Shown here piece by piece: positions 33,695-42,162 of a stretch of DNA of 64,000 bases. The stretch lies in NCBI GenBank assembly GCA_964638635.1, contig CAZXAQ010000006.1, forward strand, positions 20,830 to 84,829. Reading direction: 5' to 3'. Position 1 is the first letter of the stretch, and each line of letters begins with the position of its first letter. A program made the position numbers and the translations under genes. The notes beneath the pieces are model-generated. The model saw only the letters and a list, made by a program, of their open reading frames with translations. It was not told the origin of the DNA and ran no database searches. The stretch is from SZUA-430 sp964638635 (lineage in GTDB: Bacteria; Pseudomonadota; Alphaproteobacteria; Micropepsales; Micropepsaceae).

Positions 33695-34708
33695 TCAGGG
33701 GGTGGGCGTTGCGGGCGCGGATGCGCGCTGCTTCTCGATCTCGCGCCACTTTTGCACGTTCTTTTCGTGCTCGGCCAAGGTGGCCGCGAACACGTGGCCG
33801 CCGGTGCCGTCGGCGACGAAGAACAGGTCCTGGGTGTCGGCGGGGTTCAGAACCGCGGCAAGCGAGGCCTTGCCGGGGTTTGCGATCGGCGTCGGCGGCA
33901 GGCCCACGATTACGTAGGTGTTGTAGGGCGTGGGCTTGTCAAGTTCGCTCTTGCGGATGCCGCGGCCGAGCGGCACGCCCTTCGTCAGGCCGTAGATGAT
34001 CGTCGGGTCGGATTGCAGCTTGATGCCCTTGCGCAGGCGATTGACGAAGACCGCGGCGACGCGCGGGCGTTCCTCGGCAATGCCGGTTTCCTTCTCGACG
34101 ATGGAGGCGAGGATCACGGCTTCCTGCTGGGTCGAGAACGGGAGGTTCGACGCGCGCTGCGCCCACAACTCGTCGAGCGTGCGCTTGTGATCTTCCTGCA
34201 TGCGCAGAATCAAATCGTCGCGCGGCATGCCGCGGTTGAAGATGTACGTCTCCGGCAGCAACGAGCCTTCGGATGGATCGATCGTGATCTCGCCCGTCAG
34301 CGAGGGATGATTGCGCACGAGTTCGAGGATCGTTGCGCTGGTGAGGCCTTCGGCGAGCGTCAGTTTGTAGACGATCGATTTGCCCGCGATCAGGATGTCC
34401 ATGATCTGGCGGGGCGTGGCGCCGGAGGGGATCGCGTATTCGCCGGCTTTGAGCGCCGCGGTCTTGCGGTTGTACATGACGCCCGCGCGGAAGATCAGCG
34501 CGCTACGCACGACGCCGCGTTGCTGCAAGATGTTGGCGGCTTGATTGAGGCCGGTGCCCAGCGGCAGGGACACGATCGTTTCCGTTTCGCCTTCGTAAGC
34601 CGCGGGGCCCGGTGCGTCGAACTGATTGAGCACGTACCAGCCGCCGACGGCGCCAGCCGCGGCACCGAGAAGCAAGATCACGAGGATGAAGCGGAAGAAA
34701 GAACGCAA
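33695..34708 (-). CDS. mltG: Endolytic murein transglycosylase MltG
   Basis: A 337-residue inner-membrane lytic transglycosylase that cuts nascent glycan strands and sets their length. One N-terminal membrane helix (residues 5-27), a LysM-like region (SLPLGTGLNQAANILQQRG) and the YceG catalytic domain follow. Catalytic Glu205 is in LASIVEKETG; QSDPTIIYGL and YNTYVIVGLPPTPIANPG are family landmarks. Gene order fabF-mltG-yicC-gmk is typical for alphaproteobacteria. It ends 59 bases before yicC. Confidence 0.95.
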   Translation of the reverse strand: MRSFFRFILVILLLGAAAGAVGGWYVLNQFDAPGPAAYEGETETIVSLPLGTGLNQAANILQQRGVVRSALIFRAGVMYNRKTAALKAGEYAIPSGATPRQIMDILIAGKSIVYKLTLAEGLTSATILELVRNHPSLTGEITIDPSEGSLLPETYIFNRGMPRDDLILRMQEDHKRTLDELWAQRASNLPFSTQQEAVILASIVEKETGIAEERPRVAAVFVNRLRKGIKLQSDPTIIYGLTKGVPLGRGIRKSELDKPTPYNTYVIVGLPPTPIANPGKASLAAVLNPADTQDLFFVADGTGGHVFAATLAEHEKNVQKWREIEKQRASAPATPTP

Positions 34709-34759
34709 GGCGCGAACTCCGAGTTGGGAGTCTGGGGAGAGCCGTTAACGGATTATTGG

Positions 34760-36025
34760 CTACCGCGGCGCGCCGGTCAAAATCAACGTGGCGTTTGTCC
34801 CGCCGAATCCGAACGAATTCGACAGGGCGGCGCGGATTTCGCGTTTCTTCGCCTTGTGCGGGACGAGGTCGATCTTCGTCTCAACCGAGGGGTTGTCGAG
34901 GTTCAACGTCGGCGGGCAAATCTGGTCGCGCAGCGCCAGGATGCAGAAGATCGCTTCCACAGCGCCTGCCGCGCCAAGCAGGTGGCCGATCGAGGATTTT
35001 GTGGACGACATCGACACCCGTTCGGCCGCATTGCCAAACAAACGTTCGACAGCCCGGAGTTCGATCTCGTCGCCCAAGGGCGTCGAGGTGCCGTGCGCGT
35101 TCACGTAGTCGATGTCGGTCGGCATCATGCCGGCGCGCTTCAGCGCCATCTGCATGGCGCGGAAGCCGCCGTCGCCATCTTCGGCGGGAGCGGTGATGTG
35201 GTAGGCATCGCCGGAGAGGCCATAGCCCCTGATCTCGGCGTAGATCTTCGCGCCGCGGCGCTTGGCGTGTTCGAGTTCTTCGAGGATGAGGCAACCCGCG
35301 CCCGCGCCCATCAGGAAGCCGTCCCGGTCTTTGTCGTAGGGGCGCGATGCTTTTTCCGGCGCGTCGTTGAACGCTGTCGAGAGCGCGCGGCAGGCGTTGA
35401 AGCCCGCGACGCCAAGGCGCGAGATCGCCGATTCAGTGCCGCCGGCCAGCATCACATCGGCGTCATCAAGCGCGATCAAACGGGCCGCGTCACCGATCGC
35501 GTGCGCGCCGGTCGAGCAGGCTGTCACCACGGAGTGGTTCGGGCCCTTCATGCCGAAGCGGATCGAGACGTAGCCGGAGGCGAGGTTGATCAAGCGGCCC
35601 GGGATGAAGAATGGGCTGACCCGGCGCGGGCCTTTTTCGTGCAGCGTGACGGCCGCGTCCGAGATGCCGGGCAAGCCGCCAATGCCGGAGCCGATCAAGA
35701 CGCCGGTGCGGCAGCGCTTTTCTTCCGTGTCGAGAACGAGTTTCGAATCTTCGAACGCCTGAACCGCGGCGCCCATGGCAAGGACGATGAAGTCGTCGAC
35801 CTTGCGCTGGTCCTTCGGGTCCATCCACTGGTCGGCGTTGAACGTGCCGTTCGTGCCATCACCGCGCGGGACGTCGGCCGCGATCTTCGTCTGCAGGTCT
35901 TCGGTGTTGAAGGCGGTGATTTTCTTGGCGCCGGATTGGCCGGCGAGGAGGCGCGACCACGTCTCCTCCACCCCGCAAGCCAGCGGGCTGACCATCCCAA
36001 GTCCTGTAACGACGACGCGCCGCAT
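34760..36025 (-). CDS. fabF: Beta-ketoacyl-ACP synthase II
   Basis: A 421-residue condensing enzyme that elongates acyl-ACP with malonyl-ACP. It starts RRVVVTGLGMVSPLACG; the catalytic Cys is in VTACSTGAHAIG and the two histidines in NAHGTSTPLGD and SSIGHLLGAAGAVEA, the Cys-His-His set of KAS I/II enzymes. The C-terminal SNSFGFGGTNATL is conserved. It follows acpP by 40 bases on the same strand and precedes mltG by 51 bases. Confidence 0.97.
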   Translation of the reverse strand: MRRVVVTGLGMVSPLACGVEETWSRLLAGQSGAKKITAFNTEDLQTKIAADVPRGDGTNGTFNADQWMDPKDQRKVDDFIVLAMGAAVQAFEDSKLVLDTEEKRCRTGVLIGSGIGGLPGISDAAVTLHEKGPRRVSPFFIPGRLINLASGYVSIRFGMKGPNHSVVTACSTGAHAIGDAARLIALDDADVMLAGGTESAISRLGVAGFNACRALSTAFNDAPEKASRPYDKDRDGFLMGAGAGCLILEELEHAKRRGAKIYAEIRGYGLSGDAYHITAPAEDGDGGFRAMQMALKRAGMMPTDIDYVNAHGTSTPLGDEIELRAVERLFGNAAERVSMSSTKSSIGHLLGAAGAVEAIFCILALRDQICPPTLNLDNPSVETKIDLVPHKAKKREIRAALSNSFGFGGTNATLILTGAPR

Positions 36026-36065
36026 TAGGATTTAGCTAGTGGGCTTCTGGCTTTGCGCAACCGCC

Positions 36066-36302
36066 TTAGGCCGCTTTTTCTTTGATGAACTTTACGGCGT
36101 CGCCGACCGTGACGATCGACTCGGCGGCGTCATCCGGGATTTCGACGTTGAATTCTTCTTCGAACGCCATGACGAGTTCGACCGTATCGAGGCTGTCCGC
36201 GCCAAGATCGTCGATGAAGCTCGCGTTTTCGGTCACCTTTTCGGCTTCCACGTTCAGGTGTTCGATCACGATCTTCTTCACGCGGTCAGCGATATCGCTC
36301 AT
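36066..36302 (-). CDS. acpP: Acyl carrier protein
   Basis: A 78-residue acidic carrier of growing acyl chains. Ser37 in GADSLDTVELVMA takes the 4'-phosphopantetheine arm. The sequence opens SDIADRVKKIVIEHL and has the usual four-helix pattern. AAAGGACGAAAAA supplies the ribosome site. It lies between fabG (144 bases upstream) and fabF; the spacing from fabG suggests acpP has a promoter of its own, but I found only a weak TTGGCA...TTACCA pair, so none is called. Confidence 0.97.
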   Translation of the reverse strand: MSDIADRVKKIVIEHLNVEAEKVTENASFIDDLGADSLDTVELVMAFEEEFNVEIPDDAAESIVTVGDAVKFIKEKAA

Positions 36303-36445
36303 TTTTTCGTCCTTTGAGAGAAACTGGCAGGTTTAGGAATACCCATATGGGGGCTCCTTGGAGAATCCGCCCCTGGGGAATTTGCGCGGTTGGTAACACA
36401 CCTCAGGCGAGCTTGCCAACTGCCGCGCCCCTAGGGTTAAGCCCT

Positions 36446-37183
36446 TCAAATCATGGCCATTCCGCCATTTACATGCAGGGTTTGGCCCGTGATGTAGGCC
36501 GCTTCTTCACTCGCAAGATACGCTACGGCGGCCCCGATATCGGCGCCGGCACCTAAGCGTTGCGCCGGTATCTTCGCCATGATGGCCCCACGTTGCTGGT
36601 CGTTCAGCACGTCGGTCATCGGCGATTTGATGAAACCGGGCGCCACACAGTTGACGGTGATGTTGCGGGTCGCGACCTCTTGGGCCAGCGATTTCGTCAT
36701 GCCGATGATACCGGCCTTTGCGGCGCAGTAGTTCCCCTGCCCCGGGTTGCCCATCACGCCCACGACCGACGTGATCGAGACGATCCGGCCCCAGCGCTTT
36801 TTCATCATCGGCCGCATCACGGCGCGCGACAGACGGAATGTGGACGTCAGGTTGATCTTGATGACGTCATCCCACTCCTCGTCCTTCATGCGCATGAAGA
36901 GGTTGTCGCGCGTGATGCCCGCGTTGCAGACCAGGATGTCGAGCCCGCCCATGAGGCCTTCCGCCGTCTTTGGCAGCTCGTCGACTTGCGCGCCGTCGGC
37001 CAGGTTGCACGTCGCGACGTGGGCGCGATCGCCGAGTTCCTTCTGCAGCGTTTCCAGCGCCTCGCGGCGCGTGCCAGAGAGCGTGACGGTCGCGCCTTGT
37101 TTGTGCAGCGCGCGGGCGATGTCGCTGCCGATGCCGCCGCTGGCGCCGGTCACGAGCGCGGTTTTGCCGGTGAGAGAGAACAT
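36446..37183 (-). CDS. fabG: 3-oxoacyl-ACP reductase
   Basis: A 245-residue SDR that reduces 3-ketoacyl-ACP with NADPH. ATG 37183 follows ACAAGGAACGCTTC; an in-frame start at 37201 lacks a ribosome site. Cofactor motif VTGASGGIGSD, NAGITRDNL, catalytic Ser in SITSVVGV and Tyr/Lys in YCAAKAG, and the C-terminal VNGGMAMI are all standard for FabG. It lies between fabD and acpP. The 247 bases from fabD are filled by a nested inverted-repeat element, so separate transcription from fabD is possible. Confidence 0.96.
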   Translation of the reverse strand: MFSLTGKTALVTGASGGIGSDIARALHKQGATVTLSGTRREALETLQKELGDRAHVATCNLADGAQVDELPKTAEGLMGGLDILVCNAGITRDNLFMRMKDEEWDDVIKINLTSTFRLSRAVMRPMMKKRWGRIVSITSVVGVMGNPGQGNYCAAKAGIIGMTKSLAQEVATRNITVNCVAPGFIKSPMTDVLNDQQRGAIMAKIPAQRLGAGADIGAAVAYLASEEAAYITGQTLHVNGGMAMI

Positions 37184-37222
37184 GGAAGCGTTCCTTGTCA
37201 TCTAGATATTGTCTGTACTCCA

Positions 37223-37415
37223 GTCATGGCCGGGCTTGACCCGGCCACCCAGGGGACCGCGCCGAAGCGCGATTAGAAAGAAGTTTCACCACGAAGCCAC
37301 GAAGATCACAAAGATCACAAAGCGCTTGGTGCCCTTTGTGGCTTCGTGGTGAACCTCTTTTTCTTGCCGGCCGGTGTGCGCTCCCCTGGGTGGCCGGGTC
37401 AAGCCCGGCCATGAC
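37223..37415. repeat. Nested inverted-repeat element between fabD and fabG
   Basis: Outer arms of 34 bases are perfect inverted copies: 37223-37256 (starting GTCATGGCCGGGCTTGACCC) and 37382-37415. Each arm itself contains a GGCCGGG...CCCGGCC-type palindrome. Inside lies a second hairpin, 37285-37304 with 37334-37353: 16 perfect bases (TTCACCACGAAGCCAC), then one G-T position and three more pairs. I recall arms of the outer type as dispersed repeats in rhizobial-type genomes. As RNA it would fold into one long stem between the two fab genes. Confidence 0.8.
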
Positions 37416-37430
37416 GAAGTTGTTTTGATT

Positions 37431-38375
37431 TTAGAGCGTTTTCATGAACGCTTCGATTTCCTGCGGGGTTTCGATCGACGTCGTGGGCAGGTCCTTGTCG
37501 ATGCGCTTGGCCATCGTGGACAGCACCTTGCCCGCGCCGACTTCGATGGCCGAGGTGATGCCGCGGCCGCGCAGTCCTTCGATCGTTTCGCGCCAACGCA
37601 CGCGGCCGGTGATTTGCTCGATCAACAAGCGCTTGATCGTCGCCGGATCGCTTTCGGGATTGACGCTGACATTCGAGATGACAGGCACGCGTGGCGGGCG
37701 GATCGTTTCGCCGCCCAGCACGTCTTCCATCTCGCGCGCGGCAGGTTGCATCAGCGGCGAATGGAAGGCGGCGGCGACCGGGAGCATCATCAGGCGCTTG
37801 ATGCCTTTCGCCTTCGCGATCTCTTGCGCGCGTTCGAGCGCGCCCTTATGGCCCGAGATCACGATTTGACCGGGGGCGTTGTCGTTCGCAACCACGCAGA
37901 CTTCGCCGCCGGTCGAGGCTTCCTTACAGACCTCGTCGGCTTGCGCGAAGTCGGCGCCGAGGAGCGCGCCCATGCCACTGGTGCCGACCGGGGCTGCGCG
38001 GCGCATCGCCGAGCCGCGCGCGCGCAGAAGGCGTGCGGCTTGGGGCACAGTGAACGCGCCGGCTGCGGCGAGCGCCGAGTATTCGCCGAGCGAATGGCCG
38101 GCGACGAAGGCCACGTGCTTCGCCCAGTCGAGTTTGCCGTCGCGTTCGAGCACGCGCATCACCGCGAGGCTAACGGCCATCAACGCCGGTTGCGCGTTTT
38201 CGGTGAGCGTGAGGTCGGCTTCGGGGCCTTCCCAGATGAGGCGCGACAGCGGCTGCTTCAGCGCCTCGTCAACCTCTTCGAATACTTCGCGTGCGGCAGG
38301 AAAGGCTTCGGCGAGCGCTTTGCCCATGCCGACCGCTTGGCTGCCTTGCCCCGGAAACGTCAACGCGCGGGCCAT
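37431..38375 (-). CDS. fabD: Malonyl-CoA-ACP transacylase
   Basis: A 314-residue enzyme that loads malonyl groups onto acyl carrier protein. The opening LTFPGQGSQAVGMG, the nucleophile Ser95 in GHSLGEYSAL and its partner His205 in AAAFHSPLM are intact, as is Arg120 in LLRARGSAM. It is the first gene of the fabD-fabG-acpP-fabF series. Large inverted-repeat elements stand on both sides of it: 16 bases past its stop and 83 bases before its start. Confidence 0.96.
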   Translation of the reverse strand: MARALTFPGQGSQAVGMGKALAEAFPAAREVFEEVDEALKQPLSRLIWEGPEADLTLTENAQPALMAVSLAVMRVLERDGKLDWAKHVAFVAGHSLGEYSALAAAGAFTVPQAARLLRARGSAMRRAAPVGTSGMGALLGADFAQADEVCKEASTGGEVCVVANDNAPGQIVISGHKGALERAQEIAKAKGIKRLMMLPVAAAFHSPLMQPAAREMEDVLGGETIRPPRVPVISNVSVNPESDPATIKRLLIEQITGRVRWRETIEGLRGRGITSAIEVGAGKVLSTMAKRIDKDLPTTSIETPQEIEAFMKTL

Positions 38376-38458
38376 GTGATACCTCTCAAGTTTTCGGCGC
38401 GGACAGACACCGGGGGCGGGCCAGGTGTCAAGCCACGTGGCTGAGGCGGCGAAAAAGG

Positions 38459-38717
38459 AAGAGCAACACGAAGAACGCGAAGGTCACACGAAGAGCCACG
38501 AAGACTCTGTGGCCGCGCATAGTCTGCCGGTCCAACCACAGACCCTTTGGCGCGAAGCGCCGCTAAACCACCTGAAGGACGCGTCAAACCTATCGAAAAG
38601 AAGGAATGGGCGCTTCGCGCCCAAGAAAGATCATACGTGGTTAGACAACCGGAATCGATGCAGCGGCAGCGTCTTCGTGGCTCTTCGTGTGACCTTCGCG
38701 TTCTTCGTGTTGCTCTT
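38459..38717. repeat. 259-bp element with perfect 47-bp terminal inverted repeats
   Basis: The arms 38459-38505 and 38671-38717 are exact inverted copies over 47 bases. They are built of a loosely repeated CACGAAG/CGCGAAG heptamer at 9-11-base spacing. The centre holds a further inverted pair, GGCGCGAAGCGCC (38549-38561) and its complement (38609-38621). No ORF of interest lies inside. The heptamer also occurs in the inner hairpin of the element at 37285-37353. It sits upstream of fabD and ends 19 bases past the stop of the ligase gene. Confidence 0.85.
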
Positions 38718-38736
38718 TCTTCTTGCGGCGGTGCCA

Positions 38737-40182
38737 TCAACGAATGAGGTCCATGTTCGTGCGCCAGGATTGGGCGACACCGAGGCCCAGCAGGGCTGCG
38801 TAGGTGATGGCGACGGCGGGGACTTGGAGGCTGAAGTCGACGGCGGCGTGGATGCCGACGACGATGGAGGCTGCGAAACCGATCGCGGGGAACAGGCGGT
38901 CACGGCGGCGGTTGAGGCAGCCTTGGAAGCACATCCAGGCGAGCAGCACCGGGACCGCAAGATAGGCGAGGCCTGCGGGGACGCCCAGATCGGCGAGCGT
39001 TTCCAGGATGTCGTTGTGGGCTTCATCGACATTGCCCGTCACGGCGCCGTCGCTGAAGAACGGGTAGTAGCGTTCGAAGGCGCCGAAGCCGTGGCCCATG
39101 AGCGGGGCCGCTTCAACCGCTTTCATCGTCGATTGTGCGATCGCGGCGCGGGCGTTGTCGGTGACGCCTTGTTCTTGAACACGCCCGAGCAGCGGGTCGG
39201 CCGCAACGGCGGCCGCGATGCCGAGCACCAAGACGAGGAGGGCCGCCATGGCGCGCTGGCCCGAGGATTCGCCTTTGTTCGCGCGGCGTCCCACCGACAG
39301 CGCCGTGATGAGCGCGACGGTGCCGAGGAAGAAGGAGATCACGCCGCCGCGCGACTGCGTCAGCAGCAGTGCCGAAACCGTGGTCACGATCATGACGAAG
39401 AGGAGCGCGACCTCGCTCGTCAGCGCTTGGAGGCCGGTGCGAAAGAGCAGACGCGCGCCGCGATCCCAAACGATGGATTGACGCAGTTTCTCCACGAATA
39501 GACCGAGGCCCGCGATCGCCGCGAGCGCGGAGAACGTCGCGAAGTGGTTCGGATTCACGAATGGGCCGGTGACGCGCGCGTAGTCGATTTTCGGGTCCGG
39601 CATCAGCCAGGATTGGAAGTCGAACTTCGTGTAGAAGGCGACGAGCGCGACTGCGGCGTACACGAACGCAATGACGACGACGCCTGAGACGATAGCCGAG
39701 GCGCGGTCGCGATCGCGCGAAAGCTCGAAGGCGATCAGAAACGCGGCGATGCTGAGCGAGGCGGCGAAGAGCGCTTGGCGCGTCAGCTCCGGATCGACGG
39801 AGACGTAGGCGCCGACTTTGCTGCCGAGCGCGGTGCCGGCCATCTCCCACAAGGGATGCGCGGCCGCGACGAGGTCGACGCCGGTCAGCGTTGCGAAGGC
39901 GTCCAGGTTCACGGATTGCAGAAAGCCCCATCCGAGCGCGCCGAAAATCAATAGCCCCGGCAACGCGAGACGGCGTAGTTGCGGCACGACCGCGACGATG
40001 CCGGTCAGCGCCAAACCCGACCAAACCAACAGAATGCTCCCGAGCCCCAAGCCGACCGCGAGTTCAGCCCACGGGCGGTTCGAGCCATAGGGGAACGGCG
40101 CCCAAGCTAGGACGGCGAGGAACACGAGCACCAGAAGGCGCTCGGGGTAGAGCCAGACGCTGTCTTCGCGATGGTCGTTCAT
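38737..40182 (-). CDS. O-antigen ligase/polymerase-like membrane protein
   Basis: A 481-residue integral membrane protein with about twelve hydrophobic segments. The Wzy_C/O-antigen ligase region is recognisable: TGPFVNPNHFATF, LLTQSRGGVISFF and, in the periplasmic loop, DEAHNDILETLADLGVP with the conserved His. Proteins of this family either polymerise lipid-linked repeat units (Wzy) or transfer glycans to lipid A core (WaaL); sequence alone does not separate them. It reads away from the dehydrogenase gene and is the left border of the polysaccharide locus. A second member of the family lies at 54106-55335. Confidence 0.85.
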   Translation of the reverse strand: MNDHREDSVWLYPERLLVLVFLAVLAWAPFPYGSNRPWAELAVGLGLGSILLVWSGLALTGIVAVVPQLRRLALPGLLIFGALGWGFLQSVNLDAFATLTGVDLVAAAHPLWEMAGTALGSKVGAYVSVDPELTRQALFAASLSIAAFLIAFELSRDRDRASAIVSGVVVIAFVYAAVALVAFYTKFDFQSWLMPDPKIDYARVTGPFVNPNHFATFSALAAIAGLGLFVEKLRQSIVWDRGARLLFRTGLQALTSEVALLFVMIVTTVSALLLTQSRGGVISFFLGTVALITALSVGRRANKGESSGQRAMAALLVLVLGIAAAVAADPLLGRVQEQGVTDNARAAIAQSTMKAVEAAPLMGHGFGAFERYYPFFSDGAVTGNVDEAHNDILETLADLGVPAGLAYLAVPVLLAWMCFQGCLNRRRDRLFPAIGFAASIVVGIHAAVDFSLQVPAVAITYAALLGLGVAQSWRTNMDLIR

Positions 40183-40197
40183 GCGCCCGCGCTCTGC

Positions 40198-40225
40198 TTG
40201 ACAGGGCTTGAGGCGCGCGTACCTA
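40198..40225 (+). promoter_or_regulatory. Promoter for the nucleotide-sugar dehydrogenase gene
   Basis: Consensus -35 TTGACA (40198-40203), 16-base spacer, -10 TACCTA (40220-40225), 25 bases before the ATG at 40251 in the divergent gap. Hexamers are seen; use is inferred. Confidence 0.5.
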
Positions 40226-40250
40226 TGCGACGACTTTCGGATTTCGGCGT

Positions 40251-41528
40251 ATGAGCGAGCGGATTGCGATCATCGGCCTTGGGTATGTCGGCTTGCCGGT
40301 GGCCGTCGGCTTCGCGGCGAAGTTTCCGGGCACGATCGGATTCGACATCGACGAGACGCGCGTCGCGAGCCTGAAACGCTGCGAAGACTGGACGGGCGAA
40401 ATCACGCCGCAACAACTCAAAACCGTCCAACTGACATTTACCCATCGCGAAGACGACCTCAAAGGCGCCGACGTCTTTATTGTCTGTGTGCCCACGCCGA
40501 TCGACGATCAGAAGCGGCCCGACCTTCGCCCGCTCAAGCTCGCCTCCGAAATCGTCGGGCGGGCGCTCAAGCGCGGCACGATCATTTGCTACGAATCGAC
40601 GGTCTATCCCGGTCTAACAGAAGACTTTTGCGGTCCGATACTCGCTCAGGTTTCGGGTTTGAACCAGGGGTCTGATTTCCGGATCGGCTATTCGCCCGAG
40701 CGGATCAACCCTGGGGACGGGGAACATACGCTGCAACGTATCGTGAAGGTTGTGTCGGCTGAGGATAAAGCCACCGCTGCAACCCTCGCGCGTCTTTACG
40801 GGGCAGTGGTGCCCGCCGGTGTTCACGTGGCGCCGTCGATCAAGGTGGCGGAGGCGGCGAAAGTTTTGGAGAACACGCAGCGCGATCTCAACATCGCGCT
40901 GATGAATGAGTTGGCGTTGATTTGCGACCGGCTGGAGATTCGCACCGCCGATGTGATGGCGGCGGCGAAGACGAAGTGGAATTTTCTGCCGTTCACGCCG
41001 GGGTTGGTGGGCGGGCACTGCATCGGCGTCGATCCGTACTATCTGACGACGAAGGCGGAAGCGCTCGGCTATCACCCGGATGTGATCCTCGCCGGGCGGC
41101 GCATCAACGACGGCGTCGGCGCGTTCGTTGCGCAGCGCGCGGTGCGCCTTTTGAGCCGGAACAACACGCCGCTGAATGAGGCGCGGGTCGCGATCCTGGG
41201 GCTGACCTTCAAGGAGAACGTGCCCGACACGCGCAACAGCCGCGTCCCCGACATCGTGCATGAGCTCGCCACTTTCGGCGTGCGCGCGACGGTGAGCGAT
41301 CCGATGGCGCGCGCCGAGGACGCCGTGCGCGAATACGGAATCGCGCTCAGCAATCCCGATCAGCTGCACGATCTCGACGCGCTGATCCTGGCCGTGCCGC
41401 ATCGCGCGTTCTTGCAGGACGTCCCCGCCCTGCTCGCGAAGCTGAAGCCGCTCGGCGTGCTGATCGACGTGAAGTCCGCGATCGATCCGGCGAGCGTGCC
41501 GAAGGGCGTGACGTATTGGAGCCTTTGA
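40251..41528 (+). CDS. UDP-N-acetylhexosamine 6-dehydrogenase (TviB/WbpA-like)
   Basis: A 425-residue cytosolic enzyme that oxidises the C6 of a UDP-HexNAc to the uronic acid in two NAD-dependent steps. The N-terminal Rossmann motif is IIGLGYVGLPVAVGF; catalytic Cys257 is in GGHCIGVDPYYLT; LTFKENVPDTRNSRVPDIV is the C-terminal UDP-binding landmark. Within the family, the GHCIGVDPYYL form and YSPERINPGD fit the TviB/WbpO/WbpA group rather than UDP-glucose dehydrogenase. It would supply GalNAcA- or ManNAcA-type residues for the polysaccharide made by this locus. Confidence 0.92.
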   Translation: MSERIAIIGLGYVGLPVAVGFAAKFPGTIGFDIDETRVASLKRCEDWTGEITPQQLKTVQLTFTHREDDLKGADVFIVCVPTPIDDQKRPDLRPLKLASEIVGRALKRGTIICYESTVYPGLTEDFCGPILAQVSGLNQGSDFRIGYSPERINPGDGEHTLQRIVKVVSAEDKATAATLARLYGAVVPAGVHVAPSIKVAEAAKVLENTQRDLNIALMNELALICDRLEIRTADVMAAAKTKWNFLPFTPGLVGGHCIGVDPYYLTTKAEALGYHPDVILAGRRINDGVGAFVAQRAVRLLSRNNTPLNEARVAILGLTFKENVPDTRNSRVPDIVHELATFGVRATVSDPMARAEDAVREYGIALSNPDQLHDLDALILAVPHRAFLQDVPALLAKLKPLGVLIDVKSAIDPASVPKGVTYWSL

Positions 41529-41534
41529 CGTCCG

Positions 41535-41798
41535 TCACGACACGAGGTGAGCGCCTTGATCCGTGATCTCCAGCCTGAGCCGCGGCAACTCTTGCGTTAC
41601 GCCGCCGGCCTCGAACAGTTCGCGCCAGCGCCATCGCGGGACTTCGACGCCATCCGAAAGAAGCCGAACGTCACCGTTGCGTAGGAGTGCGTGGACGGCA
41701 ACGGAGAATGTCTGGTCATCCGGGTATAGGCCGCGAATGACCTCTAGGGGCATGTCGCCGCCAAGTAGCTGGTCGAGCGTTTCTCGTTCGAGCGACAC
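41535..41798 (-). CDS. Small hypothetical protein
   Basis: An 87-residue soluble protein, not recognised. It opens SLERETLDQLLGGDMPLEV, has an acidic middle and a basic, Trp-rich PRWRWRELFEAG before a strand-like C-terminus. It lies on the opposite strand in the 634-base space between the dehydrogenase and the UDP-glucuronate epimerase, 13 bases upstream of another small minus-strand gene. Codon use is similar to the neighbours. Whether it belongs to the polysaccharide pathway is unclear. Confidence 0.55.
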   Translation of the reverse strand: MSLERETLDQLLGGDMPLEVIRGLYPDDQTFSVAVHALLRNGDVRLLSDGVEVPRWRWRELFEAGGVTQELPRLRLEITDQGAHLVS

Positions 41799-41811
41799 GA
41801 TTACCCGCGCT

Positions 41812-42066
41812 CTACCCGCCGTTCGCGGTCTTTGCTTTGGCGATTTCGCTGAGCGATGTGTCGATGGCGGCTTTGGCGGCGTCGATGTTGCCGACGCCTT
41901 GGCGGGTTGCGATCGAGCCGAGGACCGCGCGTGCTTTCGTGAGCAGATCGACAGATTGGTCCAGCTTGTTGACGGCCGCGGTGTTGGCGGTGTGGGCGGT
42001 CCCCGCCATGTAGGACAGGCTCATCAGGCTGGCGAGCGCTGTGGCCAAGAGCAAATTGCGTTTCAT
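41812..42066 (-). CDS. Small exported helical protein
   Basis: An 84-residue protein with a signal peptide (KRNLLLATALASLMSLSYM, cut near GTAHT) and a mature part of about 60 residues predicted as two amphipathic helices: NKLDQSVDLLTKARAVL and AAKAAIDTSLSEIAKAKTA. ATG 42066 follows AAAGGGGATCACAA. The frame is open much further upstream but the signal peptide fixes the start. Small periplasmic helical proteins of this kind are common and mostly unassigned. It lies head to head with the epimerase gene. Confidence 0.6.
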   Translation of the reverse strand: MKRNLLLATALASLMSLSYMAGTAHTANTAAVNKLDQSVDLLTKARAVLGSIATRQGVGNIDAAKAAIDTSLSEIAKAKTANGG

Positions 42067-42162
42067 TTGTGATCCCCTTTGAGACGCCCTGAGATTGCCC
42101 GGTCTTAAGGATTTACGCCAGCGCCGCCGTCGGATAGACGGCGGGTGACGGAGTGATTGCGC

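Noticed and set aside
33752..36028. 758-codon plus-strand open frame opposite mltG and fabF
   Set aside because: Runs across two well-supported genes on the other strand and their spacer; composition is that of an antisense frame.
36303..36445. acpP promoter (TTGGCA, 17 bases, TTACCA) and a CCCATATGGG palindrome in the leader
   Set aside because: The -10 is poor and the palindrome is short; noted only as a possibility.
38459..38717. Possible CRISPR array because of repeated CACGAAG-like units
   Set aside because: The units are 7-10 bases, in inverted arms, without spacers of constant length and without cas genes.
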